From an uncultured Eubacteriales bacterium (lineage in GTDB: Bacteria; Bacillota; Clostridia; Lachnospirales; Lachnospiraceae), in NCBI GenBank assembly GCA_900545175.1, contig UQYF01000008.1:1-64000 (forward strand): a DNA stretch of 64,000 bases, written 5' to 3'. Below the pieces are notes generated by a model. It searched no databases. It was not told the DNA's origin and saw only the letters and a list, made by a program, of their open reading frames with translations. Below, one piece after another: positions 52,599-62,182 of the stretch. Both the position numbers and the translations under genes were made by a program. How positions within the stretch are numbered: position 1 is the first letter of the stretch; each line of letters opens with the position of its first letter.

Positions 52599-54584
52599 AT
52601 GTTAGAATTTTATAAGTTTGCATTGCCTAGGATGAACCGTAAGGCAAAAATAATATTCTGGAGTATGTTTCCGATAGCTCTTGTGAGCAGTATAGTATCA
52701 ATACTTATTCCGGTTGTACAAAAAAACCTGATTTTGGGGATAACAAACGGGAAGCTGGATAGAGAAGAAATAATTAAAATATGTTTGATTAGTTTCATTG
52801 GAATTATCGTGAATGTACTAGAAGCATTGGGACTTAATAAACTTATGATTTGCCTGAAAAGAAAGATACAACAGGAACTGTTGAATTCAGGAATAAGGAA
52901 TGATAACCCTATTATAAGAGATAAAGGTGCCGGTGCATATATGGTGAGTATCTTTGGAGACTCTGAGCAGATATCGGGATTAATTCAAAACAATGTTTTT
53001 TATATATTTTTTCAGGTAGTGGCTGCTATAGTAGTGCTTATCATAACGCTGAATTGGTCAATGCTGTTTGCAGCTATTGTTATACCGTCATATATAATTA
53101 TGATAGCTATCCATATTTTATCAAATAAACTATATTTAAAAAAATATGAAATAGGCCGGGAGTATGTATATGAGGTAAACCCTAAGACATTAGAGTACAT
53201 AGAAAACAGAAGTACAATTTTAGGATATGCACAGATACAAAGTTATGAGAATAATCTATATCAACTATTTGATAAGAGAGATGCATCATTTGAAAAGGCT
53301 TTTGCAATAAATACAGTTTCATTAGTTTTACTTAAAGCTGTAAAAACTATTTCTCTTTTATTATTTTTTATATTTTCGCTTTACGAAATATTAAAAGAAA
53401 GTATGACAGTTGCTGAGTTTGTTGCAATGACAACTTATTTTTCAACGATTTATGCACCAATAGAAATCATAAAACAGTTCTATATGCAGGTACATAAATA
53501 TCACGTAGCAAAAAGTAAAATAGAAGATAGCTTGAAAAAACAAATTAGGTCAGGAATACCTAAAGATTATAGTCTGCAATTATATAATTGTTCATATATG
53601 TATAAAGATATTGATACAAAAGGACATTTAGATAACGTCACCATTAATGTTAATGATAAAATTGCTTTAGTTGGGTTATCCGGAGAAGGAAAAACAACAA
53701 TTATTAAAATGCTTTTAGGAGAGATTATTCCAAATATAGGGCGATGTGTTTGCGGCACACAGGATATCAGTAGAATTTCAAAATATATATTAAGAACATA
53801 TATTAGGTATTATAGTCAAAATATAGAAATTTTTAATGAGGATTTATGTTTTAATATTACTCTTGGTAAGAAAGGAGTTGACCAAAAAGAATATATAAAT
53901 CATCAACAATCATTAATTTCTTTAACAGGGCAATGTCTGATTAAAATAAAAAATAAATGTTCAAATAAGCAATTATCAGATGACGAAAAACATTTAATAC
54001 AAGAAGTTTTTTTGTCAGATGTAAATGAATGCAGTGAATATATTTTTAATGATATAATTGGTGAAGATAATCAGACCATTGAAACGTGTGCACAAATAAT
54101 AGGAGAGTGTGTAACGGCAAGACGCTATTATATTAACGAAAAATATAACGATATTCTCAATATGTTGGAATTAAATGTTTTGAAAAACAGAAAACTGGGA
54201 CAGAGGGGAGATATGATTTCAGGTGGTGAAAAGAATAAAATAGCAATGGCAAGATTTTTACTGCCTGAATATGGCAGGTATTTTATATTAGATGAGCCAT
54301 TTACGAATTTAGATCTGATTTCGGAAGAAAAATGTATGAATGCACTTAGATTTTATACTAAGGATATGAATGGAATACTTATATCACATAAGATGAACAT
54401 TGTAAGGAATTTTGCAAATCAAATATATGTATTGGAAAATGGTAAAATAACAGATAAAGGTATACATCAAGAACTTATTAATAAGAGTGGGTTATACAAA
54501 AAATTATATGAAGAATATCTTAACCAAACAAACATTGAAACCATCAAACAGCAAGCATGTAAGTCCTGCCCTTCGGAGCAATAA
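52599..54584 (+). CDS. ABC exporter (fused TMD-NBD) with large insertion in the NBD
   Basis: This 661-residue half-transporter has about six membrane helices (20-330) and an ATPase domain: Walker A GLSGEGKTT, signature ISGGEKNKIAMAR, Walker B YFILDEPFTNLD and switch His in ISHK. Between the Q-loop and the signature lies an unusual insertion of about 100 residues with several Cys. It ends in a Cys-containing tail (KQQACKSCPSEQ). The gene looks more AT-rich than the next two transporters. It probably exports or secures immunity to a peptide. The 3' end overlaps the next gene. Confidence 0.82.
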   Translation: MLEFYKFALPRMNRKAKIIFWSMFPIALVSSIVSILIPVVQKNLILGITNGKLDREEIIKICLISFIGIIVNVLEALGLNKLMICLKRKIQQELLNSGIRNDNPIIRDKGAGAYMVSIFGDSEQISGLIQNNVFYIFFQVVAAIVVLIITLNWSMLFAAIVIPSYIIMIAIHILSNKLYLKKYEIGREYVYEVNPKTLEYIENRSTILGYAQIQSYENNLYQLFDKRDASFEKAFAINTVSLVLLKAVKTISLLLFFIFSLYEILKESMTVAEFVAMTTYFSTIYAPIEIIKQFYMQVHKYHVAKSKIEDSLKKQIRSGIPKDYSLQLYNCSYMYKDIDTKGHLDNVTINVNDKIALVGLSGEGKTTIIKMLLGEIIPNIGRCVCGTQDISRISKYILRTYIRYYSQNIEIFNEDLCFNITLGKKGVDQKEYINHQQSLISLTGQCLIKIKNKCSNKQLSDDEKHLIQEVFLSDVNECSEYIFNDIIGEDNQTIETCAQIIGECVTARRYYINEKYNDILNMLELNVLKNRKLGQRGDMISGGEKNKIAMARFLLPEYGRYFILDEPFTNLDLISEEKCMNALRFYTKDMNGILISHKMNIVRNFANQIYVLENGKITDKGIHQELINKSGLYKKLYEEYLNQTNIETIKQQACKSCPSEQ

Positions 54585-56388
54585 ATATGGTGTGATAGAT
54601 AATATAAGGTATGTACTGCGCCATCTTATGAGAATAGAGCCAATAAGTGCATTGCTTATTCCGGTTGGTGTAGCATCTAATGCCACAAAAAAATATTTAT
54701 GGAGTTTTATCTCCAAACTGGTGATAGATTTTATAGTTTTAGAATATACGGATATACAGTATTTGTCGCTTATTATGATATTTGTTGCTGTTGAGGTTGT
54801 AGCTGCCGTTTCGGACACCTTTTTTTCCAATCAGATGTTCTGGAGATACACGCATGCCAGATTTGAGATGGTGAATGAGAAGAATAAGAAGATTATGAGC
54901 ATGCCATACAGCATGGTTCAGGATCCTGATATTATGGACTCGTATCAGAGAGCAGATAATGCCTGCTGTAATGATAGTGACGGAATACAGGGAATGATGC
55001 GGACAATGGTGAATTTTTTTATCTATATGGCGGCAGCGGCTGTCGGCATAATTATACTTGGCTCATTTAACTTATACATAATGGTTATTCTGATATGTGC
55101 CGCAATAATGAATTTTGTAATAAAAAATAATATTGACAAATATACAAAAATTCATGTGTCGGATGCACTGGCAATGTGGAGAAGAAAGCATACATACATG
55201 CAGAACACAACAATGGATTTGAAGGCAGCCAAGGAAATCCGTTTGTATGATATGAATTCTTTTATGATAAAGAAATATAGTGAGATTAATAAAGAACGAT
55301 ATGAGGCTCAAAAGAAAAAAGAAAGATTAAGCTTTGCGGCGGATGCAGGCTACAATGTCATCTGGGCTTTCTGCCAGATTATTTTGTACGGATGGATTAT
55401 TTACAGTGCGGTAAATCGGAAAATTACTGTCGGAAACCTGACATTGTACCTCACATCGATGACTACATTATTTAATGGTATTATCAGACTGTTGGATATA
55501 GCCAATAAGCTGTTTTCGCAGAGCCGTGAGGTCGAAGATTACAGAAAATTTATTGATATTGAGATTGAAGAGGATGCTTCCGGGATGGTTAAGACAGAGG
55601 TTCCGGAATTTGATGAATATAATTTTACTTTCCGTAACGTGTCGTTTAAATATCCTAAATCGGATAATTATGTACTTTATAATCTGAACCTTACTGTTTC
55701 GTCCGGAGAAAAATTAGCTGTTGTCGGTCTTAACGGAGCAGGAAAATCAACAATGATAAAATTGCTGCTAGGTCTTTACGAGCCGACACAGGGAGTAATA
55801 CTTTTAAACGGAGTGGACATAAAAAAATATGACAGGATAAGCTATTACAATATATTCGCACCGGTTTTTCAGGAAATTCCCATCTTCGCATTTCCGTTAA
55901 TTGAAAATGTATCAATGAATACACTGGATAACACGGATATAAAAAGAGCTGAGTATGCGGTTGGGCTTTCGGGACTTTCGAACAAGGCAGGCAGTCTGAA
56001 AAAAGGAATATTTACCGAACTGTTGAAGGTTATAAGCGATGACGGGGTTGAGCTTTCGGGTGGAGAAAATCAGAAATTAGGACTTGCAAGAGCCGTATAT
56101 AAAAATGCTCCGGTTATTGTGCTTGATGAGCCGACAGCATCGATGGATGCGCTTGCGGAGAGCAGATTCTACAGGAATTTTGACAAAATGATGGGTGGAA
56201 AAACGGCAATTTATATAAGCCATAGATTAAGTGCAGCAAGGTTTTGTTCTAAGATTGCATTGTTTGACAATGGAAAGCTGGCAGAGTACGGAACACACGA
56301 AAGCCTCATGGCTGCTGGCGGCATGTATTCGGATATGTTTAAAATTCAGGCGCAGTATTATCATGAGGAGGCAGATTTAAGTGAGTGA
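54508..56388 (+). CDS. ABC exporter, fused TMD-NBD
   Basis: This is a protein of about 626 residues with five or six membrane helices and an ATPase domain: Walker A GLNGAGKSTMIKLL, signature LSGGENQKLGLARA, Walker B VIVLDEPTASMDAL. The start is uncertain. ATG 54508 is chosen inside the end of the previous gene, with no good ribosome site, so translational coupling is likely; an ATG at about 54628 is an alternative. Tandem exporters of this type often accompany RiPP clusters. It overlaps the third transporter gene by 8 bp and probably forms a heterodimer with it. Confidence 0.82.
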   Translation: MKNILTKQTLKPSNSKHVSPALRSNKYGVIDNIRYVLRHLMRIEPISALLIPVGVASNATKKYLWSFISKLVIDFIVLEYTDIQYLSLIMIFVAVEVVAAVSDTFFSNQMFWRYTHARFEMVNEKNKKIMSMPYSMVQDPDIMDSYQRADNACCNDSDGIQGMMRTMVNFFIYMAAAAVGIIILGSFNLYIMVILICAAIMNFVIKNNIDKYTKIHVSDALAMWRRKHTYMQNTTMDLKAAKEIRLYDMNSFMIKKYSEINKERYEAQKKKERLSFAADAGYNVIWAFCQIILYGWIIYSAVNRKITVGNLTLYLTSMTTLFNGIIRLLDIANKLFSQSREVEDYRKFIDIEIEEDASGMVKTEVPEFDEYNFTFRNVSFKYPKSDNYVLYNLNLTVSSGEKLAVVGLNGAGKSTMIKLLLGLYEPTQGVILLNGVDIKKYDRISYYNIFAPVFQEIPIFAFPLIENVSMNTLDNTDIKRAEYAVGLSGLSNKAGSLKKGIFTELLKVISDDGVELSGGENQKLGLARAVYKNAPVIVLDEPTASMDALAESRFYRNFDKMMGGKTAIYISHRLSAARFCSKIALFDNGKLAEYGTHESLMAAGGMYSDMFKIQAQYYHEEADLSE

Positions 56389-58177
56389 GACCAAAAAGAC
56401 AATACTTTTTATGATGAGGACTGTGTGGAAAAATAAGCCTGTAGTTTTTTTAATTTATCTGCTCATGCTGATAAATACTGTGCTGTCTAAGGTGTTGATT
56501 ATATTTTTTCCAAAAATATTTATTGATGACATGATTGTTATACTGTCAGAATCGGCAAAAGGCAAAAGTCTATACCGGATAATTTTTTACAGTGGAGCTT
56601 TTATCTTTTCTGTTTTTGTAACAAATACGATTAACAGCATGTGTAAATGCAGAAAAAATGTATATAAGGAATGGTTTGATGAGCATTTTGAGATTATGCT
56701 GGCAAAACAGGTTATGCAGATGGAATATCAGGATATTGAGAAGGCTAAGATGCAGAACTGGTTAGCAAAAGCAAGGGACGGTATTTCATGGTACAGCGGT
56801 GGAGCAATAGGCATACTTGATGCCATATATAATATGGCAGATAATATATTTATATTGGGAACAGTTTCCTTTGTCATCATATTTTCCTGTCCGGCACTTG
56901 TTCCGGTACAGCTTATATCCATTGCATTGATTTTGTTTTTCAATTCAAGGATTAATGGCTTGAAGCTTGAAGCATTTAAGCATCTGTCATCGTTAAATCG
57001 AATATGCCAATATATTTTTTATCAATTATCGGATGTAAAATACGGAAAAGAAATAAGGCTGTATGACAGTGCTCACATGATGGAAGAAAAGTCCATACAA
57101 TATGAGGACAAGATTATAAATGACTGGCAAAGGCTTGGAGATAAGCAGTTTAAAAATGGTGTGGTGATAGATATTATCAATACTCTGCGCGATGGTGTTA
57201 CATATTTTTATATAGGATATCTTGCGCTGAAAAGGATAATCACAGTCGGCGATTTTTCAATGCTGACCGCCTCTGCGACAACGCTTTACCAGAGCTTATC
57301 GGGCATGGCTTCGGGAATGCAGGAGATAACAAAAAAGTGCAGCTATGCATACTGGTTTATATGCTTTTTAGAAAATTCAAAAAATGTTGAAGAAGACAGT
57401 AACGGCGTAAAAGCGGTGAGTGACGGAGCGCATGAAATAGAGTTTAGGCATGTAGGTTTTCATTATCCTGAGTCTGATGACTATGTGCTTCGGGATGTCA
57501 ATATTGTTATCAGGCAGGGAGAAAGCTTATCCATAGTGGGAGCTAACGGTGCAGGCAAGACAACATTCATAAAGCTTTTGTGCAGATTGTATGATGTGAG
57601 TGAAGGCTGCATTCTTCTTGATGGACAGGATATCAGGGAATATTCGATAGATGAATACCGGGCATTGCTGGCAGTGATATTTCAGGATTTCGAGCTGTTT
57701 TCGTTCAGTATTAAGGATAACATTACGGCAGGAAGTGATGCAGACGGGGAAGAGATAGCTGACGTATTGGGGCGGGTCGGACTGTATGAGGACGTAAAAA
57801 AGCTGCGTTATGGAGTAAATACCGGCCTGCATAAGGATTTTGATAATTATGGCACAGAACTGTCAGGAGGGCAGAGACAAAAGCTCGCTATATGCCGCGC
57901 ATTGTACAAAAAAACGTCTATTATTATATTGGATGAGCCTGCATCGGCACTTGACCCATATGCCGAATATGAATTGTACCGTGATTTTGATATGTTGGCT
58001 GACGGAAAAACAGTTATCTATATATCGCATCGTATGTCGAGCTGCCGTCTGGCAGATAACATTGCAGTATTGTCCGATGGCACGATAAAGGAGTACGGAA
58101 AGCATGAACAGCTGCTAAGCATCGAGAATGGATTATATGCACAGATGTACAGTACGCAGATGGCTTATTATGAATAG
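56381..58177 (+). CDS. ABC exporter, fused TMD-NBD
   Basis: This 598-residue half-transporter has six helices and an ATPase domain with Walker A GANGAGKTTFIKLL, Q-loop FQDFELF, signature LSGGQRQKLAICRA, Walker B IIILDEPASALDP and ISHR. The start is GTG at 56381 after ATGAGGAGGC. Eight base pairs overlap the preceding exporter gene, so the two are likely a heterodimer. It ends the cassette. Confidence 0.87.
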   Translation: MSETKKTILFMMRTVWKNKPVVFLIYLLMLINTVLSKVLIIFFPKIFIDDMIVILSESAKGKSLYRIIFYSGAFIFSVFVTNTINSMCKCRKNVYKEWFDEHFEIMLAKQVMQMEYQDIEKAKMQNWLAKARDGISWYSGGAIGILDAIYNMADNIFILGTVSFVIIFSCPALVPVQLISIALILFFNSRINGLKLEAFKHLSSLNRICQYIFYQLSDVKYGKEIRLYDSAHMMEEKSIQYEDKIINDWQRLGDKQFKNGVVIDIINTLRDGVTYFYIGYLALKRIITVGDFSMLTASATTLYQSLSGMASGMQEITKKCSYAYWFICFLENSKNVEEDSNGVKAVSDGAHEIEFRHVGFHYPESDDYVLRDVNIVIRQGESLSIVGANGAGKTTFIKLLCRLYDVSEGCILLDGQDIREYSIDEYRALLAVIFQDFELFSFSIKDNITAGSDADGEEIADVLGRVGLYEDVKKLRYGVNTGLHKDFDNYGTELSGGQRQKLAICRALYKKTSIIILDEPASALDPYAEYELYRDFDMLADGKTVIYISHRMSSCRLADNIAVLSDGTIKEYGKHEQLLSIENGLYAQMYSTQMAYYE

Positions 58178-58274
58178 CTGTATAGGCATACAGTCTTTAC
58201 AACACAAAAGTGGTGTGATACAATAATATTTGGTTATAATAGTATTATATCTTATATATAAGGAGGAAATTACA

Positions 58275-58478
58275 ATGGCACAAATTAGCAAGGATATGAG
58301 AATTATCGACATAATCAATGTTGATTACGATATAGTTCCTATTTTACTTAATGAAGGAATGCACTGCATCGGCTGTCCTTCAGCACAGGGGGAGTCTTTA
58401 GAGGAGGCTGCTATTGTTCACGGTCTTGACCCGGATGCAATCACAGCTAAGATTAACGAGTTCCTTGCAACAAAGTAA
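58275..58478 (+). CDS. DUF1858 protein
   Basis: This 67-residue protein has the DUF1858 pattern: SKDMRIIDIINVDYDIVPIL, then GMHCIGCP with a CxxC pair, and a C-terminal helix. The domain occurs alone and fused to hybrid-cluster or redox proteins. It probably binds a metal or takes part in redox chemistry, function unknown. AAGGAGGAAAT precedes the ATG. It is a single gene ending at a strong terminator. Confidence 0.85.
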   Translation: MAQISKDMRIIDIINVDYDIVPILLNEGMHCIGCPSAQGESLEEAAIVHGLDPDAITAKINEFLATK

Positions 58479-58495
58479 TTTAAATTCAAAATCAG

Positions 58496-58542
58496 AACCC
58501 CATTCACTCACTGCTAAGGCAGTTAAAGTGAATGGGGTTTTT
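58496..58542 (+). terminator. Terminator of the DUF1858 gene
   Basis: AACCCCATTCACT pairs with AGTGAATGGGGTT, with an inner CTGC-GCAG stem, followed by TTTG. The A-run on the left also allows use by the convergent mecA side. Confidence 0.85.
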
Positions 58543-58639
58543 GCATATCCGGAAATATTAAGTTAGCGCTAAAACTGCATATTAAGTCTTGGCAGATTAT
58601 CGGTAACTGTCCGGAGCAGACTTAAAACCGGCAGACTAT

Positions 58640-59569
58640 TTATAACTGTGCGAGAACCTTGATGGCATCCTTGCGGATAATAACCTCATCATGCTCGTTA
58701 AGATATGCGAGTGTCGCATATGAAAGCTTCTCTCTTATGCCGTACTCAGAGAGAATATTGTTGACTCCGGTAAATTCATCCATGCTCATGCTGTCGCTGC
58801 GGATAAAGAGATAGTAGCGCAGATTGACAGGGTTCTTGTAGAGAATGCTGCTTCCCAAAAAACGGCTGTCAACAGCAAATGCGGCTGCTGATGCCTGATT
58901 CAAATCTTTGAAGGAGAACAGTTTCTCAAGAGGAGCAGAGCCTAAGTCAGTCTTATCCTTGCTGTCTGCATCTGAAGCAGAAATCTTATTAACATTATTG
59001 TCTATTAAGCTGCCAGAGCCGGAAGTTCTGCCGCCTGCGTTAGCTTTTTTGGCATTTTTATCGGCAGAGCCTGATTTGCTGCCGGATGAATCGGAAGCGT
59101 CAATGTCTTTACTATCCTTATTCTTGCCTTTTGCCTTGGAAAGGAAGCTGTCTGAGAATGGGATGAAGTCGGCATCCTGATTGAGAGCTTCATTTATTCT
59201 GTTAAGCAGTGATGAACCATCATCAATGTCATGCATGTCATCGTCAGAGTCGAGCATGTCCGCATAGTCGTCATCATCATCCGATGGTGCGAACTTGGAA
59301 AAGCGCGTATCAAGCTCTTCCGGGTCTTCAACCTTAGTGATGACAAGAACAATGCAGTCAGGTGATACAGGTATGGCTTCTATCATGAGAGGAATATCCT
59401 CCGCTTCAAAGCCGCATTCAAAAGATGCCTGTGCAATCATATCTTTAAAAAGGCTCTTAGCCTTCTCGGTTCCATAAGCTAATTCGCTGATTTTAAGCTC
59501 TCTTGAGTCTAAGTCAGCACGATTAAGAGTACAACGTATTGAATTTTCACTTAGTCTTTCTATTTTCAT
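58640..59569 (-). CDS. mecA: Adaptor protein MecA
   Basis: This 309-residue protein begins like MecA (MKIERLSENSIRCTL, then ELKISELAYGTEKAK). An acidic stretch rich in Asp (about 95-118) and a long Ser/Lys/Asp-rich linker lead to the C-terminal MecA domain (LEKLFSFKDLNQASAAAF onward). MecA hands substrates to ClpCP protease. The linker (about 145-215) is longer than in Bacillus. The ATG lies at 59567-59569. It is monocistronic. Confidence 0.88.
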   Translation of the reverse strand: MKIERLSENSIRCTLNRADLDSRELKISELAYGTEKAKSLFKDMIAQASFECGFEAEDIPLMIEAIPVSPDCIVLVITKVEDPEELDTRFSKFAPSDDDDDYADMLDSDDDMHDIDDGSSLLNRINEALNQDADFIPFSDSFLSKAKGKNKDSKDIDASDSSGSKSGSADKNAKKANAGGRTSGSGSLIDNNVNKISASDADSKDKTDLGSAPLEKLFSFKDLNQASAAAFAVDSRFLGSSILYKNPVNLRYYLFIRSDSMSMDEFTGVNNILSEYGIREKLSYATLAYLNEHDEVIIRKDAIKVLAQL

Positions 59570-59763
59570 GTCAAATCACATCCTTCCTGACCTGCTTATT
59601 ATACGTCATTTATTATTGTTCTGTAAAGGTTTATTAATATGAAAAAATTATGAATTTTAAACATATGTTTAATAATTCTACAATCAAAGACGGTTGCGCA
59701 TGTTGCTTGTATTTAATAAAATACATATAGGATTTGCTGTTATCCTTGGAGGAGGTATTTACC

Positions 59764-61257
59764 GTGACACATAATACTCTATTGGATGGCAAATACTTAA
59801 TCCTTGATAAGCTCGGGCAGGGAGCTTATGGCGAGGTATTTCTTACAAGACATACAGGACTTGGAGTCTGTAGAGCTGTCAAGCGTATCCGTAAGAGTCA
59901 GGATATACATAATACAAGAAGGCATGAGGCAGATGCACTTAAGGCTCTGCGGCATGCATCCTTACCTATAATATATGACATTGATGAGGATGATGTGTAT
60001 TTCTATATTGTTGAAGAATATATAGAAGGGACATCACTTTCAAGATATGTCAGTGATAGGAAGAGGCTTTCACAGGAAGAGACTTGCAGCATAGTTATGA
60101 GTATATGTACTGTTCTTGGTTATATGCAGAAGCAGGCAGGATTATTGCATCTTGATATCAAGCCGGACAATGTTTTAGTCACAGCCGAAGGAATTAAGCT
60201 GGTTGACTTTGGGAGCAGCTGCATGGCAGCACAGCCGTTAGAGTGTGTTATGGGAACAGAAGGTTATGCGGCACCGGAGCTTTATCATAGGGCAGTTCCT
60301 GAGGAAAGGTGTGACATATACTCAATCGGAATGCTTATGAAATTCATGCTCACAGGGCAGATTTCAGGCAGTATTAATAGTAATATATGTTCAGAAAATC
60401 TTGAATTTATCATCAATAAGTGCACCAGTCAGAATCCATCTGAGAGATACGAGGATGCGGACAGACTGTTTCTTGCACTGGAACAATCACACACATTATC
60501 AGATAAGATAACAGCGAATCCAGTAATTATTGTAATTGCAGGAAGTGGGCACAGAGTAGGTGCAACACATTTTGCAATTATGCTGGCAGCATACCTAAAA
60601 TCGAGAGGCTTTATATGTCTGTTAGAGCTTGCAGCGCATAAGGATAAGAAAACGAATATACCGATATATGGGGAGATAAGGCATATATGCTGTCATGGAG
60701 GTATATACAATGTTGACGGCATAGAGCTTATGCCGGATTATCGAGGCTTTGCAGTTCCTTTAGATGATGAAGGCTACAGCAGATATTCAATCGTAATAAG
60801 GGAAATCGGAAGTATGTGGGAATGGGATGAGAGTACCTTGACGGAGTATATTGACAATAGCAGGTCTTTTGTGCTTGTCACAGGACATACGTCAGAGGAG
60901 CTTCTTGATTATGAGATGGCGGCAGATTTTCTTAAAAATAAGGGAAAAAAATTTGTCAGCGCAGTAAATTTTGCAGGTGGCAGTGAGTACATGGGAATCA
61001 TAAAAGAACACTGTATGAAGAATGCTTTAAGAATTCCATATTGTACAGCACCATATTCATTTAAGATGGAGAGAAATGTAATTGAAAAGACAATTATTCC
61101 GGAACAGACCAAAAAAGACAGTGGTAGTCGGAATTGCCGGAACGCACAGCGGATGTGGAACAACGCACTTTGCTTTGTGCGCCGCCAATTATCTGTCAAA
61201 CGTGGCAGGAAATCATGTGATGGTCAGCAGTCATTGTGCCGATGCATTGAAAAATAA
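59764..61257 (+). CDS. Hanks-type Ser/Thr kinase fused to a lysine-less P-loop (MinD/TadZ-like) domain
   Basis: This 497-residue protein has a kinase domain at about 8-255: GQGAYGEVF loop, Lys in CRAVKRI, catalytic HLDIKPDN (Leu in place of the usual Arg), DFGSS and AAPEL. A second domain (about 258-450) opens with IAGSGHRVGATHFA, a MinD/ParA-like P-loop lacking the nucleotide-binding Lys. The last 50 or so residues overlap the next gene in another frame and look like out-of-frame translation, so the true C-terminus or a frameshift is uncertain. The start is GTG 59764 after GGAGGAGG. Confidence 0.75.
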   Translation: MTHNTLLDGKYLILDKLGQGAYGEVFLTRHTGLGVCRAVKRIRKSQDIHNTRRHEADALKALRHASLPIIYDIDEDDVYFYIVEEYIEGTSLSRYVSDRKRLSQEETCSIVMSICTVLGYMQKQAGLLHLDIKPDNVLVTAEGIKLVDFGSSCMAAQPLECVMGTEGYAAPELYHRAVPEERCDIYSIGMLMKFMLTGQISGSINSNICSENLEFIINKCTSQNPSERYEDADRLFLALEQSHTLSDKITANPVIIVIAGSGHRVGATHFAIMLAAYLKSRGFICLLELAAHKDKKTNIPIYGEIRHICCHGGIYNVDGIELMPDYRGFAVPLDDEGYSRYSIVIREIGSMWEWDESTLTEYIDNSRSFVLVTGHTSEELLDYEMAADFLKNKGKKFVSAVNFAGGSEYMGIIKEHCMKNALRIPYCTAPYSFKMERNVIEKTIIPEQTKKDSGSRNCRNAQRMWNNALCFVRRQLSVKRGRKSCDGQQSLCRCIEK

Positions 61258-61726
61258 TATTTTAAAAAGACAGGCAAAGGTTATCCACGATGATGTCGGC
61301 AATGACAGTATGATTGTCTATGCGAATATCACGTTTTTGGCGGGAGGGTACGAAGCTTCACAGACAGAGCTTTGCGGGCAGTACGATTATTATATAGTCG
61401 ATTTTGGGCAGATGGATTGTGTCGGTGAATATGAGCTGCAATACTGCGACAGATTATTTTTGACAGGGGATTTGAGCTTGTGGAGGTTTGAGGGCTCGAT
61501 AAAGTCGGCAGAATCTTTAAAAAGAAGATACGCCGGTACAATATGTTTTATGTCAGCCTTTTATTCCGTGGAGGGCATGAAGGCATACAAAAAGGCTGTA
61601 AAAGAACAGCCGGTTATAATTCCTATAGATATGGAGCCGTTTGCGATATCTAGAGATACGCTTCTACTTATGGAGAGGCTTTTTGGAGAGGAAGCTTATG
61701 GAATAAGCAGCAGAATAAAAAAATAA
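61082..61726 (+). CDS. MinD/TadZ-like protein with degenerate P-loop
   Basis: This 214-residue protein begins with TVVVGIAGTHSGCGTTHFAL, the same lysine-less P-loop found in the second domain of the preceding kinase, then YYIVDFGQMD as a switch-II-like segment. The start is TTG 61082, eight bases after GGAGAG. It overlaps the kinase ORF by 176 bp in a different frame. The two proteins may work as a pair, as CpaE/TadZ-like localisation factors do. Whether they bind nucleotide is doubtful. Confidence 0.65.
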   Translation: MKRQLFRNRPKKTVVVGIAGTHSGCGTTHFALCAANYLSNVAGNHVMVSSHCADALKNNILKRQAKVIHDDVGNDSMIVYANITFLAGGYEASQTELCGQYDYYIVDFGQMDCVGEYELQYCDRLFLTGDLSLWRFEGSIKSAESLKRRYAGTICFMSAFYSVEGMKAYKKAVKEQPVIIPIDMEPFAISRDTLLLMERLFGEEAYGISSRIKK

Positions 61727-61851
61727 GCACAATAAAAATAAGTCACAGATATGCCTCATAAGGATAAATAATATATCACACACATTCTGGTAGATGGCAT
61801 TAGTGTTGGCAGCAAAAAAGTAACTATGTAATTGCAGCATGGAGGCAGGTT

Positions 61852-62109
61852 ATGAAGGGCATAATTAGCGAAGCAGAGAATATGCGCGATGAGATATCTG
61901 CATTGTTGTGCAGCGAACTTGAACGCTATACCGAGGAAGGTATAGAAGTCAGGATTGGAGGATATCAGGCTAGTATTAATAAACGGTTAACGGATATGCT
62001 TCTCAGGGACGGACCATGTACATACATGCGTTCATACTCATTTGATGAGCTGGGAAGAGTTACGGGAGTTGAGTTTCAGTGCGTGAGACTCGATGAGAAA
62101 AAATATTAA
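61852..62109 (+). CDS. Small uncharacterised protein
   Basis: This 85-residue protein is mostly helical and charged, and I do not recognise it. ATGGAGGCAGG precedes the ATG at 61852. It follows the P-loop protein by 125 bp in the same direction and is followed by a terminator, so it may close that operon. Confidence 0.55.
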   Translation: MKGIISEAENMRDEISALLCSELERYTEEGIEVRIGGYQASINKRLTDMLLRDGPCTYMRSYSFDELGRVTGVEFQCVRLDEKKY

Positions 62110-62130
62110 AATTTTATAAGGTCCCTCTGG

Positions 62131-62164
62131 GCTCCGGGCGGCATATTTGCGCCCGGAGCTTTTT
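62131..62164 (+). terminator. Terminator after the small protein gene
   Basis: GCTCCGGGCG and CGCCCGGAGC form a perfect 10-bp GC-rich stem with a 9-nt loop, followed by TTTTT. Confidence 0.92.
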
Positions 62165-62182
62165 GCCATTAGGGGAGGGCAG

